64,000 bases of DNA from Castor canadensis (taxonomy: Eukaryota > Chordata > Mammalia > Rodentia > Castoridae): positions 131,567,866 to 131,631,865 of the forward strand of contig NC_133386.1 of assembly GCF_047511655.1 (NCBI RefSeq), written 5' to 3'. A model generated the notes under the pieces. That model was not told the origin of the DNA. It saw nothing but the letters and a program-made list of their open reading frames with translations, and did not search any database. Made by a program: the position numbers and the translations under genes. Positions within the stretch are counted from its first letter, which is position 1. Every line of letters starts with the position of its first letter. Positions 45,830 through 57,440 of the stretch are shown one piece after another.

Positions 45830-46080
45830 GAATTGGATTTCCATTTAAAGGCATTCCAGGCAGATGAATAACATGTGCAAAAGCAGAGAGGTGTGAAATA
45901 GCACGCTGAGCTTGGGAAACTGCAAGAGGCACAATATGTTAAAAAGTTGGGAGCAAGTGGAGGAAAGGAGACGGGTGAGAGGAATGGAGAGGATGTTTGC
46001 GGCAGATCACAGACAGCCTTGTGTGCTGTCAGGCATTCAGTCTTTATCTTGAAGGCAATGCAACAAACATTCCACAGCAC
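45830..46080 (+). repeat. Ancient L2-type repeat fragment
   Basis: 'GGCATTCCAGGCAGATGAAT', 'GTGCAAAAGCAGAGAGG', 'GATCACAGACAGCCTTGTG' in the order of the old repeat seen at 61605. A related fragment may continue at about 46590-46700. Confidence 0.5.
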
Positions 46081-47075
46081 CTTCATAGTGGGCTCTGTGG
46101 GTGCTGCCCAAAGACCCAGTTGTCCCCCCACCCTTCCACATGCTCTGAGACTGGACTATTCCTCCCTCTGCTACTGGGAGTGCTAATGGCAAGCCTCCTC
46201 ACCTAGTGTCCGTCCCTTCCCAAAGCCAACCCATATCCAGTGGCTGGCTCACACAGGGGCCAGGCCCTTTGCCTCAATTTGGGACAACTGTGAAGAATCA
46301 TTCCAGCTCCATGGTGAGCTGACAGAGGCCTTTGTGGGGTCTGGTCTGCCCCTAACCCAATTTGTCCCTCTACCATTCTGCTTCAATTACTCTCCTCATG
46401 TGTTGATCAGGAGAAAACTCCCCAAGGAATCTCCTGCCATCAAATCTTCATCTTAGCTTCCTGTCCTGGGAATCCTATGCCTGTGATCCAGGGTTGTCTT
46501 CATTAAAGAGTCAGTGAGAGACCTCTGCTTTTGGAAGGTGACTCTGTCTACAGTGTGGGAATAAAATGGAAGGACACATTGGAACCCAGAGGCCAGTGAG
46601 GAGCTGGTTGCTGTGATCTAGTAGAGAAATGATGAAGGCAGAAAGGGGAGCAGGAAGGTGGGACCAGTGTGGGAATTTAGAGAAAACAGACTGAGGACAG
46701 GGAGAATGGAGAGGGTCTGGGGAGCCTCCCAGGCTCCTGCCTGGAGCAGCTGGGCTGGCTAGAGGCAGAGCCTATCCCTGGGATGAGTTTAATAGGAAAG
46801 ATTCAGCTCAGTTTGGGAGTGGTGAGGTGCCTTGGCCAGACTTGCAGGTGGAAGGTCCTGGTGGAAGGGCGCACATCCATGCTCGGGTGGTGGACCCTGA
46901 GCTGGGCTGTGGATGTGGGGTAATAGCACTTTGCAGCTCACAGATCACTTCACCCGCTTAGCTTTATGGACTCAGTCAGAAGGGTCACTGGGTCTTGGAG
47001 ACCCTCTGCTGGGCTAGATGTTAATCCTTTGGTTGCTGATCATGCTGGACTGAGTGGCAGGGCACCCAGGGGCTT
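46081..47075. other. Intergenic DNA, no gene recognised
   Basis: Unique DNA; open frames are short and lack domains. Confidence 0.5.
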
Positions 47076-47079
47076 TCAG

Positions 47080-47325
47080 TAGCAGCTATTGCCAAGCAGT
47101 GTGTTAGCATCTTTACACACCAGCTGAATTTGAGCCCAACTGCTCCCTCTGTAAGCCTCACAAGAACCTGCTAGGCAGATACCACAATCCCTTCTCAAAA
47201 AGAGGAAACCAGAGCTCAGTGAGGTACATGACTTGGCCAGAAACCAGACAGCTCCTGAAGTACAACTGGAGTTGACTCCACATCCATCTGACCTATGCCT
47301 ATAATTGCTGGGGTGGGAATCAGAA
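47080..47325 (-). repeat. MIR-type SINE fragment
   Basis: 'GTGTGTTAGCATCTTTACAC', 'AAAAGAGGAAACCAGAGCTC', 'GAGGTACATGACTTGGCCAG' in minus order. Confidence 0.6.
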
Positions 47326-47333
47326 CCCAGAAT

Positions 47334-47532
47334 TTTTGGGGGTTTTTTGGTGGCATTGGGATTTGAACTCAGGGCTTCATGCTTGCTATACATTGCTCTA
47401 CCACTTGAGACACTCTGCCAGCCTTTTTTTGTGTTGGTTCACAGATTACTTGCCCCAGCTGGCTTTGAACCATGATCTTCCTGATTTCTGCCTCTTGAGT
47501 AGCTAGGATTATAAGCTGAGCCACTGGCAGGC
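47334..47532 (-). repeat. Dimeric B1-ID SINE
   Basis: Minus-strand dimer with an undeleted ID arm and a degraded B1-like arm end. Confidence 0.8.
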
Positions 47533-47949
47533 AATTCCTGGCTCTTTAGTTAGAATCCTTTCCCCTTGCTCTGCTGGCCACTTCCTGTAGTGAATCCCAG
47601 AACTTCTCATCATGAGCCAACTTCTTCTTCCAAGAAATGGTGCTGAGGATGGCCAATCCTGAGAAGATGGGGAGGAGGGAGGAGAGGGATAAGCCTAGTG
47701 GGAAATTCCAGGCCTGGGGATCCCCCCACTCCAGGCATATATGGGAAAGTTCTGGGTGGCAGTGGTTTCTCCAGTAGGTGACAACTCCCCTCTGTCAGGA
47801 GGTGTGGGGCCAGCTGTTCCTGCCTTGGCTTGGACTCACACCTCCAGCCTGTTCCCTTTAGGGAAATGGGCTGCCTTCAAGGCAGTGAGCATCTTGTTAC
47901 TGAAACTGTGTGGAGCCTTGCTACTCATCCATTTAATGCTGAGCAATTA

Positions 47950-48315
47950 CAGTAATCCCCCTTCTCCATGGTTTCATGTTTGATGGCTTCAGTTACCTGT
48001 GGTATACCACAGCCCAAAATAGTAAATGGAAAGTTCCATAAATAAACGATTTATACGTTTAAATCTATGTGCTGTTCGGAGTAGCACGATGAAATGTTGT
48101 GCCATCCTTCTCTGTCCTACCCAGAATGTAAATCATCCTTTTGCCCAGCATATACCCTGTATATGCTACCTACCTGTTCATCCATCTAGGTTATTAGACT
48201 GACTGTGGAGGTATCACGGTGCTCATATATAGGGTTTGGTCCTAACTGAGGTTTCAGGTGTCCACGGGGGGGGGGTCCTAGAATGTAACTTCTGTGGATA
48301 AAGGGGACTATTGTA
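47950..48315 (+). mobile_element. Tigger/MER2-type DNA transposon, internally deleted
   Basis: Both ends are present and complementary in type: CAGTAATCCCCCTTCTCC on the left and GGATAAAGGGGACTATTGTA on the right, with TA-like flanks. The interior carries 'GGTATACCACAGCCCAAAAT' and 'GAGTAGCACGATGAAATG'. No transposase. Confidence 0.75.
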
Positions 48316-49255
48316 TTTACAGGACTTTTATATGCTGTGTGTCACCTGGGTCTAAGCTCACCTGGGTTCAGTCTACTTGGGTCCAGGCTTGCGGAGTTGG
48401 ATGTGAAATAGTCAGTGACAAACCTGGGAGGCAGATAGGGGAACAGAGGCTGTTGTGTTCATTCCTGTGCCACTCCTGAGCGAGTGCACCTGTGGCTGGG
48501 CTATGTGACAGAAAGAGGAGGGAGGGAGAGGCCCCTGGCTGGTATGTCAGTGAAGTCATAGAGAGAATTAGGGCTGGGAGGCATCTCCAGTCCTGGGGAG
48601 CTGCAGCCCCTGCCCTACAGGTGAGAAAGCCCTTATCTAAGCAGAGGCTGGAGTCTGAGATGCCAGGACCTTCCCAAATCTAGACTATTCTGTTCCAGGT
48701 GGCATCCAGCTGTTAAAAGGATATTTTGGCATTTGCTCAGAACATACAGGACTGATTTTTTTTTTTTTTTGTGAGTCCTGCCCAGAATGTGGGAGAGTAG
48801 GCAGGGGAGATGCAGATGGGGAGGCCCTTCGGCAAGGCCTTAGCCACCTGCCCGAGGGCCCACAGTTGCCTTGGGATGACCCAACAGTGTCACACTGTGG
48901 TAGATATTAAAAACATGCTCATATTTTTTTTTTCCTTTTAACTTCCTAAACCTCTCTTGAGGAGGTGATTTTGGAAGCCAGCTAGCTCCTTACCCTTTCC
49001 CAACTCTCAGTCATGATTTTGTTTTCACCTCCACTGGGCTGTGGTAATCAGAAAAGACACAGGTTTCCTGTGGCCCCACATGGCAGGAGAATTGACTATA
49101 TGAAGAGGAGAAGAAGAGAGGAGAACAAGATAATCTCCATTGGTCTGTATGAGGCTGAGAGAGTATTATTTCCAAGATCACACAGTTTTGATGATTATGC
49201 TAATACCAATTAAAAATTTAATTAAATGCAGCCATTATTCAAAAAACCGACAATT
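48316..49255. other. Intergenic DNA, no gene recognised
   Basis: Contains a T-run at about 48758-48770 and a poly-T tract near 48926. No coding features. Confidence 0.5.
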
Positions 49256-49482
49256 CACTGGGTGCCAGTGGCTCATCCTGTAATTCTAGCTACTTTGGAT
49301 GCTGAGATCTGGACAATTGCAGGTCGAGGCCAGCTTGGGCAAATAGTTCACAAGACCCTATTTCCAAAATAACCAGAGCAAAATGGACTGGATGTGTGGC
49401 TCAAGTGGTAGAATTCTTGCTTTGCAAATGTGAAGCCCTGAGTTCAAATTCCAGTCCTAAGCACCTCCACCCAAAAAAAAAA
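49256..49482 (+). repeat. Dimeric B1-ID SINE, old copy
   Basis: A B1-like arm with diverged bases, then a full ID arm ('GTGGCTCAAGTGGTAGAATT') and A-tail. Confidence 0.8.
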
Positions 49483-49511
49483 AGAAACCCAAAAACACCC
49501 TGAAAATTCCT

Positions 49512-49682
49512 GAGATGGGCATGGTGCCTCATGCTTATGATTCCAGACACTTGAGAAGCTGAGATTGCGAGGATTATAATTCAAAGCCAGTCTGGGCAAA
49601 AATGCAAGACCTTACCTGCAAAATAACTATAGCAAAAAAGGACTGGGGTATGGCTCAGAGTTCAAACCACAGTACGAGACGA
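49512..49682 (+). repeat. Dimeric B1-dID SINE, old copy
   Basis: A diverged B1-like arm ('GGGCATGGTGCCTCATGCTT') and a deleted ID arm ending 'GTTCAAACCACAGTAC'. Tandem with the previous SINE. Confidence 0.7.
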
Positions 49683-50225
49683 TTTCTATCTCATCTGAGC
49701 CCCTATATGCGGTGTTATTCTTGATCTTCCCCTCCCTGGGGGGAGGAATGAGCTCATATGGCTGCACTGGGAGATGGGGTGGCACAGGTGCACCCAGTTG
49801 GCAGGATGTCCAGGGTGCTCCTTCTTGAAGTGGGGGTGCCCTCCTGCTGAGTCCTCCCTGCCTGGGCTCGGGGCCTGTCCAGCCTCACTGGGACACTCCT
49901 GGCTTGAATGGCCCTCTACAGAAAGACCTGTGGCCTCTTGACTTTTCTTTCCTGGACCTCCTAAAAGACTGCCAGGGGGATGCAGTGTCTAGCATAAGTG
50001 CCAGTGTCACCATGTCAGAGAGTGTTCAGCCATGTTTCCTGTACCAGGATGAAAAGACCAAGCCATGGGCACCCTAGCAGGAGCCAGCTAGAGCCCTCTG
50101 TCTGCCCACCCCAGTAACTACTCACCCCAGGTAGGCTCAGGGAGGGGGGGGGGATGTCTGGCAGCCCCAGGGAACAGCATGGAGACAAATTACACCATGA
50201 CCTAGGCCAGCCTCCTTGTGCAGAA
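49683..50225. other. Intergenic DNA, no gene recognised
   Basis: Unique GC-rich DNA with a 10-G homopolymer near 50143. Confidence 0.5.
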
Positions 50226-50269
50226 CTTCAGGCAGCTCAAGCTGAGAAAGACACATGGGCCCTCATTTT

Positions 50270-50520
50270 ACCATTGGATCAGCCAGTCACAGAAGTCACA
50301 GTGTGACTTACTGTGTGCCAAGCAAGATGCTCAGATCTGCACTTATCACATTTGCTCCTTACAGTGGCCCTGCAAGTTACAATCTCAATTCCCATTTTAG
50401 AGCTGAGAAAATGAAATCTTAGAGAGATTACCAGACTTGTCTAAGTTCATGCATCTAATAGATGGTAGAGCTTGGACATCCAAACTCCAAAACTTGGACT
50501 CTTAAGTCATATATTAAACT
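50270..50520 (-). repeat. MIR-type SINE fragment
   Basis: 'TTACTGTGTGCCAAGC', 'CCCATTTTAGAGCTGAGAAA' and 'TTAGAGAGATTACCAGACTT' in minus order. Confidence 0.6.
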
Positions 50521-52640
50521 AGTCCTTCCAACCATCTATCCATCTGTAGCAAGCAGAATTCCCATGGGAAACAGATTCACACTTAAATTAGGATAGTTCA
50601 AGGTGGGTTTAATAAAGGGACAATTGAGAGACGAGGAGGGAGGTGGTATGAAGGAAAACCACACAGGATCCTGCCAGTACCCCAGAATCAGGATCAGCCA
50701 CACTGACATCCTTTAGAGCCTGAAGGGGTGGAGGGAGAGACAGTCATAGCCAACGGACCTGGTGCTTGACCAGGCCAAGGCACCACAGAGAGCCAGAAAT
50801 AAGTCCCCCACTTTCCTCCCTCTTTCCCTCTTCCTTCCTCTATCTCCTGCTGGGCTGCCCTTTGGCGGAAGCCATAGGGCACTGGAGCCTGTTGATGCCA
50901 GGCTCTGTCATAGGGCAGGGAAGGTAGGGGAGGAGAGCAGATCTGGAAGGGCAAAAGGGAGATGTCACGCACACCATCCATCCACCCTCGTCACCATCCA
51001 TTCACCTTACGTGTCTCTCCTGGTACTGTTGCTGCATCAAGCTCTGCTGATAGGAATGAGGCTCCTTCATTCATCCACCAAGTGCTCTCAGGGCTGCTCT
51101 GTGGAAAGCTCTGCATTGGGTGCTGGGGACTGAGAGAAAGGATCCCAGCCCGGCTCTTGAAATTCATAAAAGCCTCTGCTTAAACACCCTGAAAAGCGAT
51201 CTGGGATGCTGCCTTTTATGTGGGTGTGACAGGGCAGGTGTCAGCTGAGAGAGAAGCCATCCAGCCAGCAGGAAAACCATCTGCTGAACTTACTGAGGTG
51301 ACCAACTAATCTTAAGATTGTATGTGGCTTTTGGGGATGGAAGTGGTAGCCCTGGTAATGCCTGGTAGACCGGTCACTTGTTCTCCTTAATGTCTTGAAT
51401 GAAGAAACAAAACCTCAGCTTCATGGGAGCAAGTCACAGCCCTTGCCTGAACTTCAGAGCTCCTGAGGCACATGGAGAGGTGGGAAGAGACTGTTTATCA
51501 AAAGCTCTAGCTCAGCGTGCTCCCCTGCAGGAGCCCTACCTCCCTCTGGGCCTCGCCTCCCTGCTGTACAGAGGTACTGGGACCTCTGAGGGTCCATGAG
51601 TCCTGGAGGATGTCACCCCTGTGCCCTCCCCACAGCTGCAGCCTAGCTCTGCCTGAATGCCTTTGTGCCTCTGATTTCCTTCAGGACCTTAAAGTTGCTT
51701 CCTCGCTTCCTGCATTCAATCACCACCTGCTCCCCTTGGCCTGATTTAATTACTGCACTGGAGCCCATCTGAGCCCATTACCTCCAGCTGCTCAGACTTG
51801 CTGTGAGGTTAATGGTGCTGGCAGGCTGATCTGAGGGGTGCTGGCAGGGCAGGAGGAGCTGAGAGCCCCCCTAAGTTGTGAGGGGTGAGGAGGCTGCCTC
51901 ACCAAGGCTCCCTCCCCCAATACTCAGAGTGTCTCACACCAGATATGCTGGCCCAGATCCTCTGGCTTGCCAGGGATAGGGGAGATCTGCCTCTTCCCAT
52001 CTCTAGGCATTTTTGTTTGCTTGATCAGTGAGTAGACTTTCAAAGTAATTTCTTGCAAGACTCTATCTGTGTATTTGTGTATCAGTTTTCTGGACCCGCA
52101 TGCCTCTAAAACTCAAAGTCCAGGCCCGTCATGTCTGGATCTCTGGGTGGGTCTGACCACGTGGACCCTTGTTGAGGCAAGGGCCTCAACAGATATTAGC
52201 CAGGAGCCTGGGAAGCTGGGTCTCCCCTCTTTGCCGTCCCCTCTGGGAGCCCCCTCACTGCCTCTCCATGGCTGTGTCCCTGCCTTCCCTCACTCCACAC
52301 GCTTTCCATCCTGTCACTCCTTCCTTACTGCCTGTCTGTTCACTTGCCTTGGGACGTCTCTTCAAGACATCTGCATGCCCCTCACACTCAGCCTGTCCAG
52401 GGAGAGGCTGCCCAGCCCCAGCCTGCTCCTGCCTCTTCTTTGCTCACAACCCTCCATCCACACACTGGGGAAAGCTATCTGCTATCGTACCTTCCAGCTG
52501 AATGGGGGTGCACAGGCAAGGACCCAGCAGAGATGCGTACACAGCACGCCCACCGATATGTTGAGGACTACGTGTGGAGCTGTGCGTAGCAAGGCGGGAC
52601 CTGAACGGCCACTCAACATGCTCTGACTCCCTGGAGGAGT
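50521..52640. other. Intergenic DNA, no gene recognised
   Basis: About 2 kb of mostly unique, pyrimidine-rich DNA. A 185-codon open frame at 52069-52626 has no signal peptide, domain or conserved-looking composition and I treat it as chance. Confidence 0.5.
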
Positions 52641-52654
52641 CGGAGCCCTGATGC

Positions 52655-52995
52655 TCCTGGTTTTGCAGTGATATCAAGGAATCTCATGAATAGATTGTTG
52701 AGCAGCAAGAAAGACACAACAGAGCCATAGTTTCACTTTGATGTCACAATTCCACTTTTGTGAAGTTCAAAAACAGGCATGTGTGAGAAGACAGGTGGTT
52801 AACCTTGGGGGACATAGAGGGTGGAAAGAGCTATGGGGCTGCTGGGTGCTGGCCATGTCTTATATTTTCATCCAAATGCTGGCTACATGGGTGTACCTTC
52901 CTTACTTCTCATGAAAAATCCATCAAGATGTAGATTTAGAGTATGGGTATTTTTCTGAATTGTCACAGACTTCAATAAAAATTCAGAATAAATAA
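52655..52995 (+). mobile_element. Old L1 3' end
   Basis: 'TGTGAAGTTCAAAAACAGGC', 'GTGGTTAACCTTGGGGGACA', 'CATCAAGATGTAGATTTAG' and a terminal 'TTCAATAAAAATTCAG' follow the order of an ancient L1 3' end. Family from memory. Confidence 0.6.
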
Positions 52996-53349
52996 ATGAT
53001 TGAAATCATCCACGGGCTCCTGATGGCCTTCAGAGAAAACCCACAAACTCCTTTCTATACTAGTGTGTACAAGGTGGGCATGACCCGCTCCTGCCTCGTC
53101 ACTTCCTCCCCCTCCCACCCACCCTTCTCTCTGGCCCTCGAAGCACCAAGCCAGATGCTGTCTCCACTTTCAGGCTTTTGCATGGCTATTCCATCTGTCT
53201 GGAATGCCCTTGCCAGTCTGTTCTGGAAATACCCAGAGATCTTTCTGGATTTAGCAGGGTGCTTGCTTCAAGCCTCTTCCTGAATTTGCTCTCCTGTTGG
53301 GTCTGGTTGCTGCCCATCTGTCTCCCCCTTTGATTGTGAGCTCCATCTT

Positions 53350-53556
53350 TACTTTTTTTTTGGTAGGACTGGGGTTTGAACTCAAGGCTTCACACTTGCA
53401 AAGCAGGTGCTCTACTGCTTGAGCCACACCTCAGGACCATTTTGCTCTGGTTATTTTGGAGATGGTGGTCTCGAGAATTTATTTGTCTGGGCTGCACCTG
53501 ATCTCAGCTCACCTAGCTTCAAGTAGCTAGGATTATAGGCATGAGCCACAGGACTT
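53350..53556 (-). repeat. Dimeric B1-ID SINE with duplication
   Basis: Minus-strand dimer with a full ID arm. Flanks GAGCTCCATCTT on both sides (about 53338 and 53560). Confidence 0.88.
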
Positions 53557-54163
53557 ATGAGCTCCATCTTAAATGGACAGCTTTTTTTTGTTCTGTTCCC
53601 AAGACTAGCTCATGGCCTTGGATGGGCTATACCAAGAAGGCATGAAAATTAAACCAAATGTAGTCACACACTTAGCAACTCATTTCTTTGAAAAGAACAG
53701 GCTGATATAAAGGAAGTACACAGTTTGGTTCTACAAATATTGGCTAATGTAATATTTTGATATTCAGAGTCAGGGTGTTCTGGGAAACCGAGGTCATCTG
53801 GTTGCCATGGTCTTCCTTGTCAGGAGGGAACCCAATGATAAGATAATTCATCCTGAAGCAGAAAGAGATGACTAAGCCTGCATTTTTAAGGAAAAGTCAT
53901 GAAAAGGCAGTGGAATAGAGTAGTCATCCCTCCATAGCTACTGGGGAGTGGTTTCAAGGCCTTCCACGGGTACTACAATCTATGAATGCTGTAGTCTCTT
54001 ATAAAAAAATAGTGTAGTGCTTGTATATAACCTTCCCATATCTTCCTATATACCTTCATCTCTAGATACTTATAATAGCTAATGTAATGGAAATGTCATG
54101 TAAGTAATTGTTATACTATATTATTTCAGGAATAATAACAGGGAAAAAAACCTATATTTGGGA

Positions 54164-54506
54164 CAGGTATGGTGACTCACTTCTATAATCCCAGCTACTC
54201 AGGAGGCGGAGATTAGGAGGATTGAGGTATGAGGCCATTCTAGGCAAAAAGTTAATAAGATACCATCTCGACAAACAAGCCAGGCATGATGGTCCACTCC
54301 TGTCATCCCAGCGGCAAGGGAGGAATAGAAAGGAGGATCACTGTCTGAGGCCAGCCCAGGGCAAAAACATGAGACCCTACCTCCTAAAAAAAATAACTAA
54401 GGCAGAAAAGGGCTGGTGTGTGGCTCAAGTGGTAGGTAGGCCTGCCTAGCAAGTGAAAGGCCCTGAACTGAAACCCCAGTACCACCACCAAGAAAAAACA
54501 AATCTA
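54164..54506 (+). repeat. Trimeric SINE: B1-like, B1-like, ID
   Basis: Same three-arm plan as 32993-33312, including the arm junction word 'ACAAACAAGCCAGG' and a full ID arm. Second copy of this composite in the window. Confidence 0.75.
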
Positions 54507-54529
54507 TACATGTTCAATACAGTCACCAA

Positions 54530-54700
54530 TTTTTTTTTTTTTTTTTGGCAGCACTGGTGTTTGGACTCAGGGCCTACACCTTGAGCTACTCCACCAGCCA
54601 TTTTTTGTGATGGTTTTTTTCGAAATAGGGTCTTGTGAACTGTTTGCCTGGGCTGGCTTCTAACCTCGATCTTCCTGACCTCTTTCTCTGACTCCTGACA
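54530..54700 (-). repeat. B1-dID SINE, truncated
   Basis: Minus-strand deleted-ID arm and the start of the B1-like arm. The 5' end is lost or disrupted near 54695. Confidence 0.75.
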
Positions 54701-54721
54701 GTTTTCTCTTCTTTTCTTTCT

Positions 54722-54920
54722 CCTTCTTCTTGGCTATATTGGGTTTTGAACTCAGGGCCTACACCTTGATCCACTCCACCAGCCCTTTATTGTGATTTTT
54801 TTTTTTTTTCAACATAGGGTCTCTTGAACTATTTGCCTGGGCTGGCTTTGAACTGCAATCCTCCTGATCTCTGCCTCCTGAGTAGCTAGGATTATAGGCG
54901 TGAGCCACTGCTGCCCAGCT
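54722..54920 (-). repeat. Dimeric B1-dID SINE
   Basis: A second minus-strand dimer directly beside the preceding one, complete to 'GGCGTGAGCCACTGCTGCCC'. Confidence 0.85.
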
Positions 54921-55357
54921 TTTTCAAATATTTTTCATCCATGGTTGGTTGAACCTGCAGCTGTAAACCCAAGGATATGGGAAGCAAGGTGACTATACAC
55001 ACAGCAGCATTTTAGACACAGAGGCTCCTTGGAGAGCACCTTTCTCCTTACAATGGATGATTACTACTCAGGAAGTCTGTGTGCACTTTACTAGTCACTC
55101 TAGAATTTTGATAGGCAGGGGGCACCCTTTCAGAAAGAGTATATTGTAAGTAATTCAGTTATACTTTCTTTAATGGGAGAAGTTATAGGTGGAAAATAAC
55201 CTTGTTGTTGCTTAGTGTGGCTTCTTTACAATGTTGCTTCTTAGAGGCCCCCACTGCCTAGGAGAGTGAGGGCCCCTTATGAAGGGGACTTTGGGCCAGA
55301 GTTCTTAAGAAAGAAGACTCTGAAAGCTACATGACTCTGGGGCTCTGCGGTTGCCTG

Positions 55358-55509
55358 GCGTGCTAGTCAGCTTTTCATCGCTGTGACAACATACCTAAGC
55401 AAAACAGTTTAAGAGAGGAAGGATTTATTTTGACTCAGGGTTTCAGAAGTTTCAGTCCTTCATGGGAGGACAGGCCAGAACAGAACAACTCAGCATGGTG
55501 ATCAGGAAG

Positions 55510-55566
<57 letters not shown>

Positions 55567-55766
55567 GCCGAGACAGAGAATGCTTATGCAAGCTGACTTT
55601 CTTTGTTTCCCCTTTTATTGCATTTGGGCCCTGTGGCTCTGTGGGAAGGTGCCACCCACATGCAAGGCAAATCTTCCCCTTTCACACACCTAGAGGTGTG
55701 CCTTACCTATCTCCTAGGTGCTTCTCAATCCAATCAAGTTGACAGTCAAGATTAACCATTGCACCC
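55358..55766 (-). mobile_element. MaLR-type LTR containing a (GA)n tract
   Basis: 'GCTAGTCAGCTTTTCATCGC', 'AGGAAGGATTTATTTTGACT' and, at the far end, 'CCAATCAAGTTGACAGTC' match, in minus orientation, the layout of rodent MaLR LTRs. A (GA)n microsatellite (55512-55562) lies in the middle. Confidence 0.5.
55512..55562. repeat. (GA)n microsatellite
   Basis: About 25 perfect GA units inside the LTR-like repeat. Confidence 0.97.
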
Positions 55767-56385
55767 ATGAGTAAAACTGAGAAGGGGATCCTGAATTGCC
55801 AAAATACCATGGGTTTGGCTGCTGGTGTACCAGGGGCTGAAAGGGAGCACGGCTGATGTTTCCCATTTTTCTCAATCATGGGAAACACAGCCACTCTTTG
55901 AAGCTAGGCCTTGGTGGACACAGCAGTGGGGTAAGAGGAAGGGGGCACAGTTAGAGTATTTTGTGGCCTCAAAAGGAACAACTGGCCACCCCTGAGCAGA
56001 GGACAGGAGTCCTATCTGAGAGAAGATGGTGGTGCCAACATTTGCCCCACTGGCCTGCTCATGGCCTCTGGCCAAGCAGGAAGAACTGCCAGGCAAGGAG
56101 CCCAAATGCTGAGTACCCTTACCTGAGCTTGGCATGAAGGCCGTGGGACAATTCCCAGGAGGATCATGGTCGCCTGGTGGAGGGCCCTCTTTTGATGTCA
56201 GGTTGTGGGACCGAGATTCTATGTGATACTAGTCCTGTGGTAGGGAGGAGTGATGGTGGCAAGAGTCGCTGGACCCAGGTATGGCTCACCGGCTGGGAAA
56301 GCTGGACTAAGCACCTCTCCCACTGGGTGGGAGACAATTCCAGTGTCTAGAGTAGATTGGACAGCTGAGCAATTTTTAAATTACA
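55767..56385. other. Intergenic DNA, no gene recognised
   Basis: Unique DNA without coding features or a clear repeat. Confidence 0.5.
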
Positions 56386-56389
56386 AAAA

Positions 56390-57440
56390 AATTAAAGACA
56401 ATGGCCCGAAAGAGTAAGTTTGCTGTGTTTGACCACATGTCAATTAGGAACTTTTTTGCAGTATGAGACAGAACGATGTTTTTAAAAGACTGAAAAGAGA
56501 AATAGTTGCCATATATATGAGACCTTTGTCTGGAAAATAGGAAGAACTATAACTCAACAAGAAATGATAGACAACCTAATAGAAAAGTGGGGGAAGTATT
56601 TGAATAAGAGAGTCACAAAGGAAATAAAAAGAACTTATAAATACCTGCCCTGCTGGTCATCAGGGAAGTGAAAGTGTAAAATGAACACTGATTGAGAATT
56701 AGTTTTTGCCTATAAGATTAACAAATTTTGAAAAATATTGATGACACTTGCATTGGTTTATTTACTACAGCAAAACACCTGAATCTGGATATTTAGTAAA
56801 AGAAGTTAATTTAGCTCATAGTGCTGGGGGTTAAGGGGATGGGGCCAGTATGAGCTTGGCTCTGGTGAAGGTCTCACAGTAGGTAGCATTGACAGTGGCG
56901 GGATCATGTGCCAGAGGAAGGAATAGACTGGAAGCTAGAGACAGGGGTAGGGCCGAGCTTGCTCCTTTCATAACAACTTTCTCCTGAGAACTAACTCAGG
57001 AGTCCCTTGAGAAGTACTCTAATTTCTTCCTCAATGACCTAAGGACCTCCCACTAGGTCTCACCTCCTCTCAACATCCCCAGACATCCCCAAACTACGGG
57101 TCAATCTTCCAACATATGAATCCTTGATAGACAAACCACATCAAACCCATAGTGAAATCCAGTGTTGATAAGAAATTGCTGGTCACGTAAGTTAGTGTAT
57201 CCTTTTTGAAGGCCATCTGACAGACTGAATTTAAAATACACTGTGTATTTGACCCAGAAGGTCACCTCTTGGTATCTACCCCAGAGAAACACCTACATAC
57301 TGCACAAGGAGGAGACAACAAAGATGTTTATTGGCACATTGTTCATAATTCTGGACAAGGGAGGAAAATGCTTGAATGTGGCTACATCATTCATACTGTG
57401 GAATTCCATGCAGCCCTGTAAACTTGGACTTCTGGTGTGG
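56390..57440 (+). mobile_element. Old L1 LINE 3' region, split by a MaLR LTR
   Basis: 'CAACAAGAAATGATAGACAA', 'GGTCATCAGGGAAGTG' before and 'ACCCAGAAGGTCACCTCTTG', 'AAGATGTTTATTGGCACATT' after the insertion follow the order of ancient L1 3' sequences. Confidence 0.65.
56744..57150 (-). mobile_element. MaLR-type LTR inserted in L1
   Basis: Minus-orientation order: 'CAGCAAAACACCTGAATCTG', 'GTTAATTTAGCTCATAGTGC', 'CTAAGGACCTCCCACTAGG', 'CCAACATATGAATCC'. It interrupts the L1 sequence. Confidence 0.55.

Larger units (their letters stand above)
53930..54985 (+). mobile_element. Tigger-family DNA transposon hosting three SINEs
   Basis: Left part at about 53930-54163 ('GTCATCCCTCCATAGCTACT', 'GTATATAACCTTCCCATATC'), middle part at 54507-54529 ('TACATGTTCAATACAG') and right part at 54921-54985 ('TTCATCCATGGTTGGTTGAA') follow consensus order. 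Three SINEs interrupt it. No transposase ORF. Family name from memory. Confidence 0.65.

Noticed and set aside
45424..46131. 235-codon minus-strand frame
   Set aside because: It overlaps MIR and L2-type repeats and has no signal of a conserved protein.
52069..52626. 185-codon plus-strand frame
   Set aside because: No start context, domain or repeat-independent support; composition matches translated pyrimidine-rich intergenic DNA.
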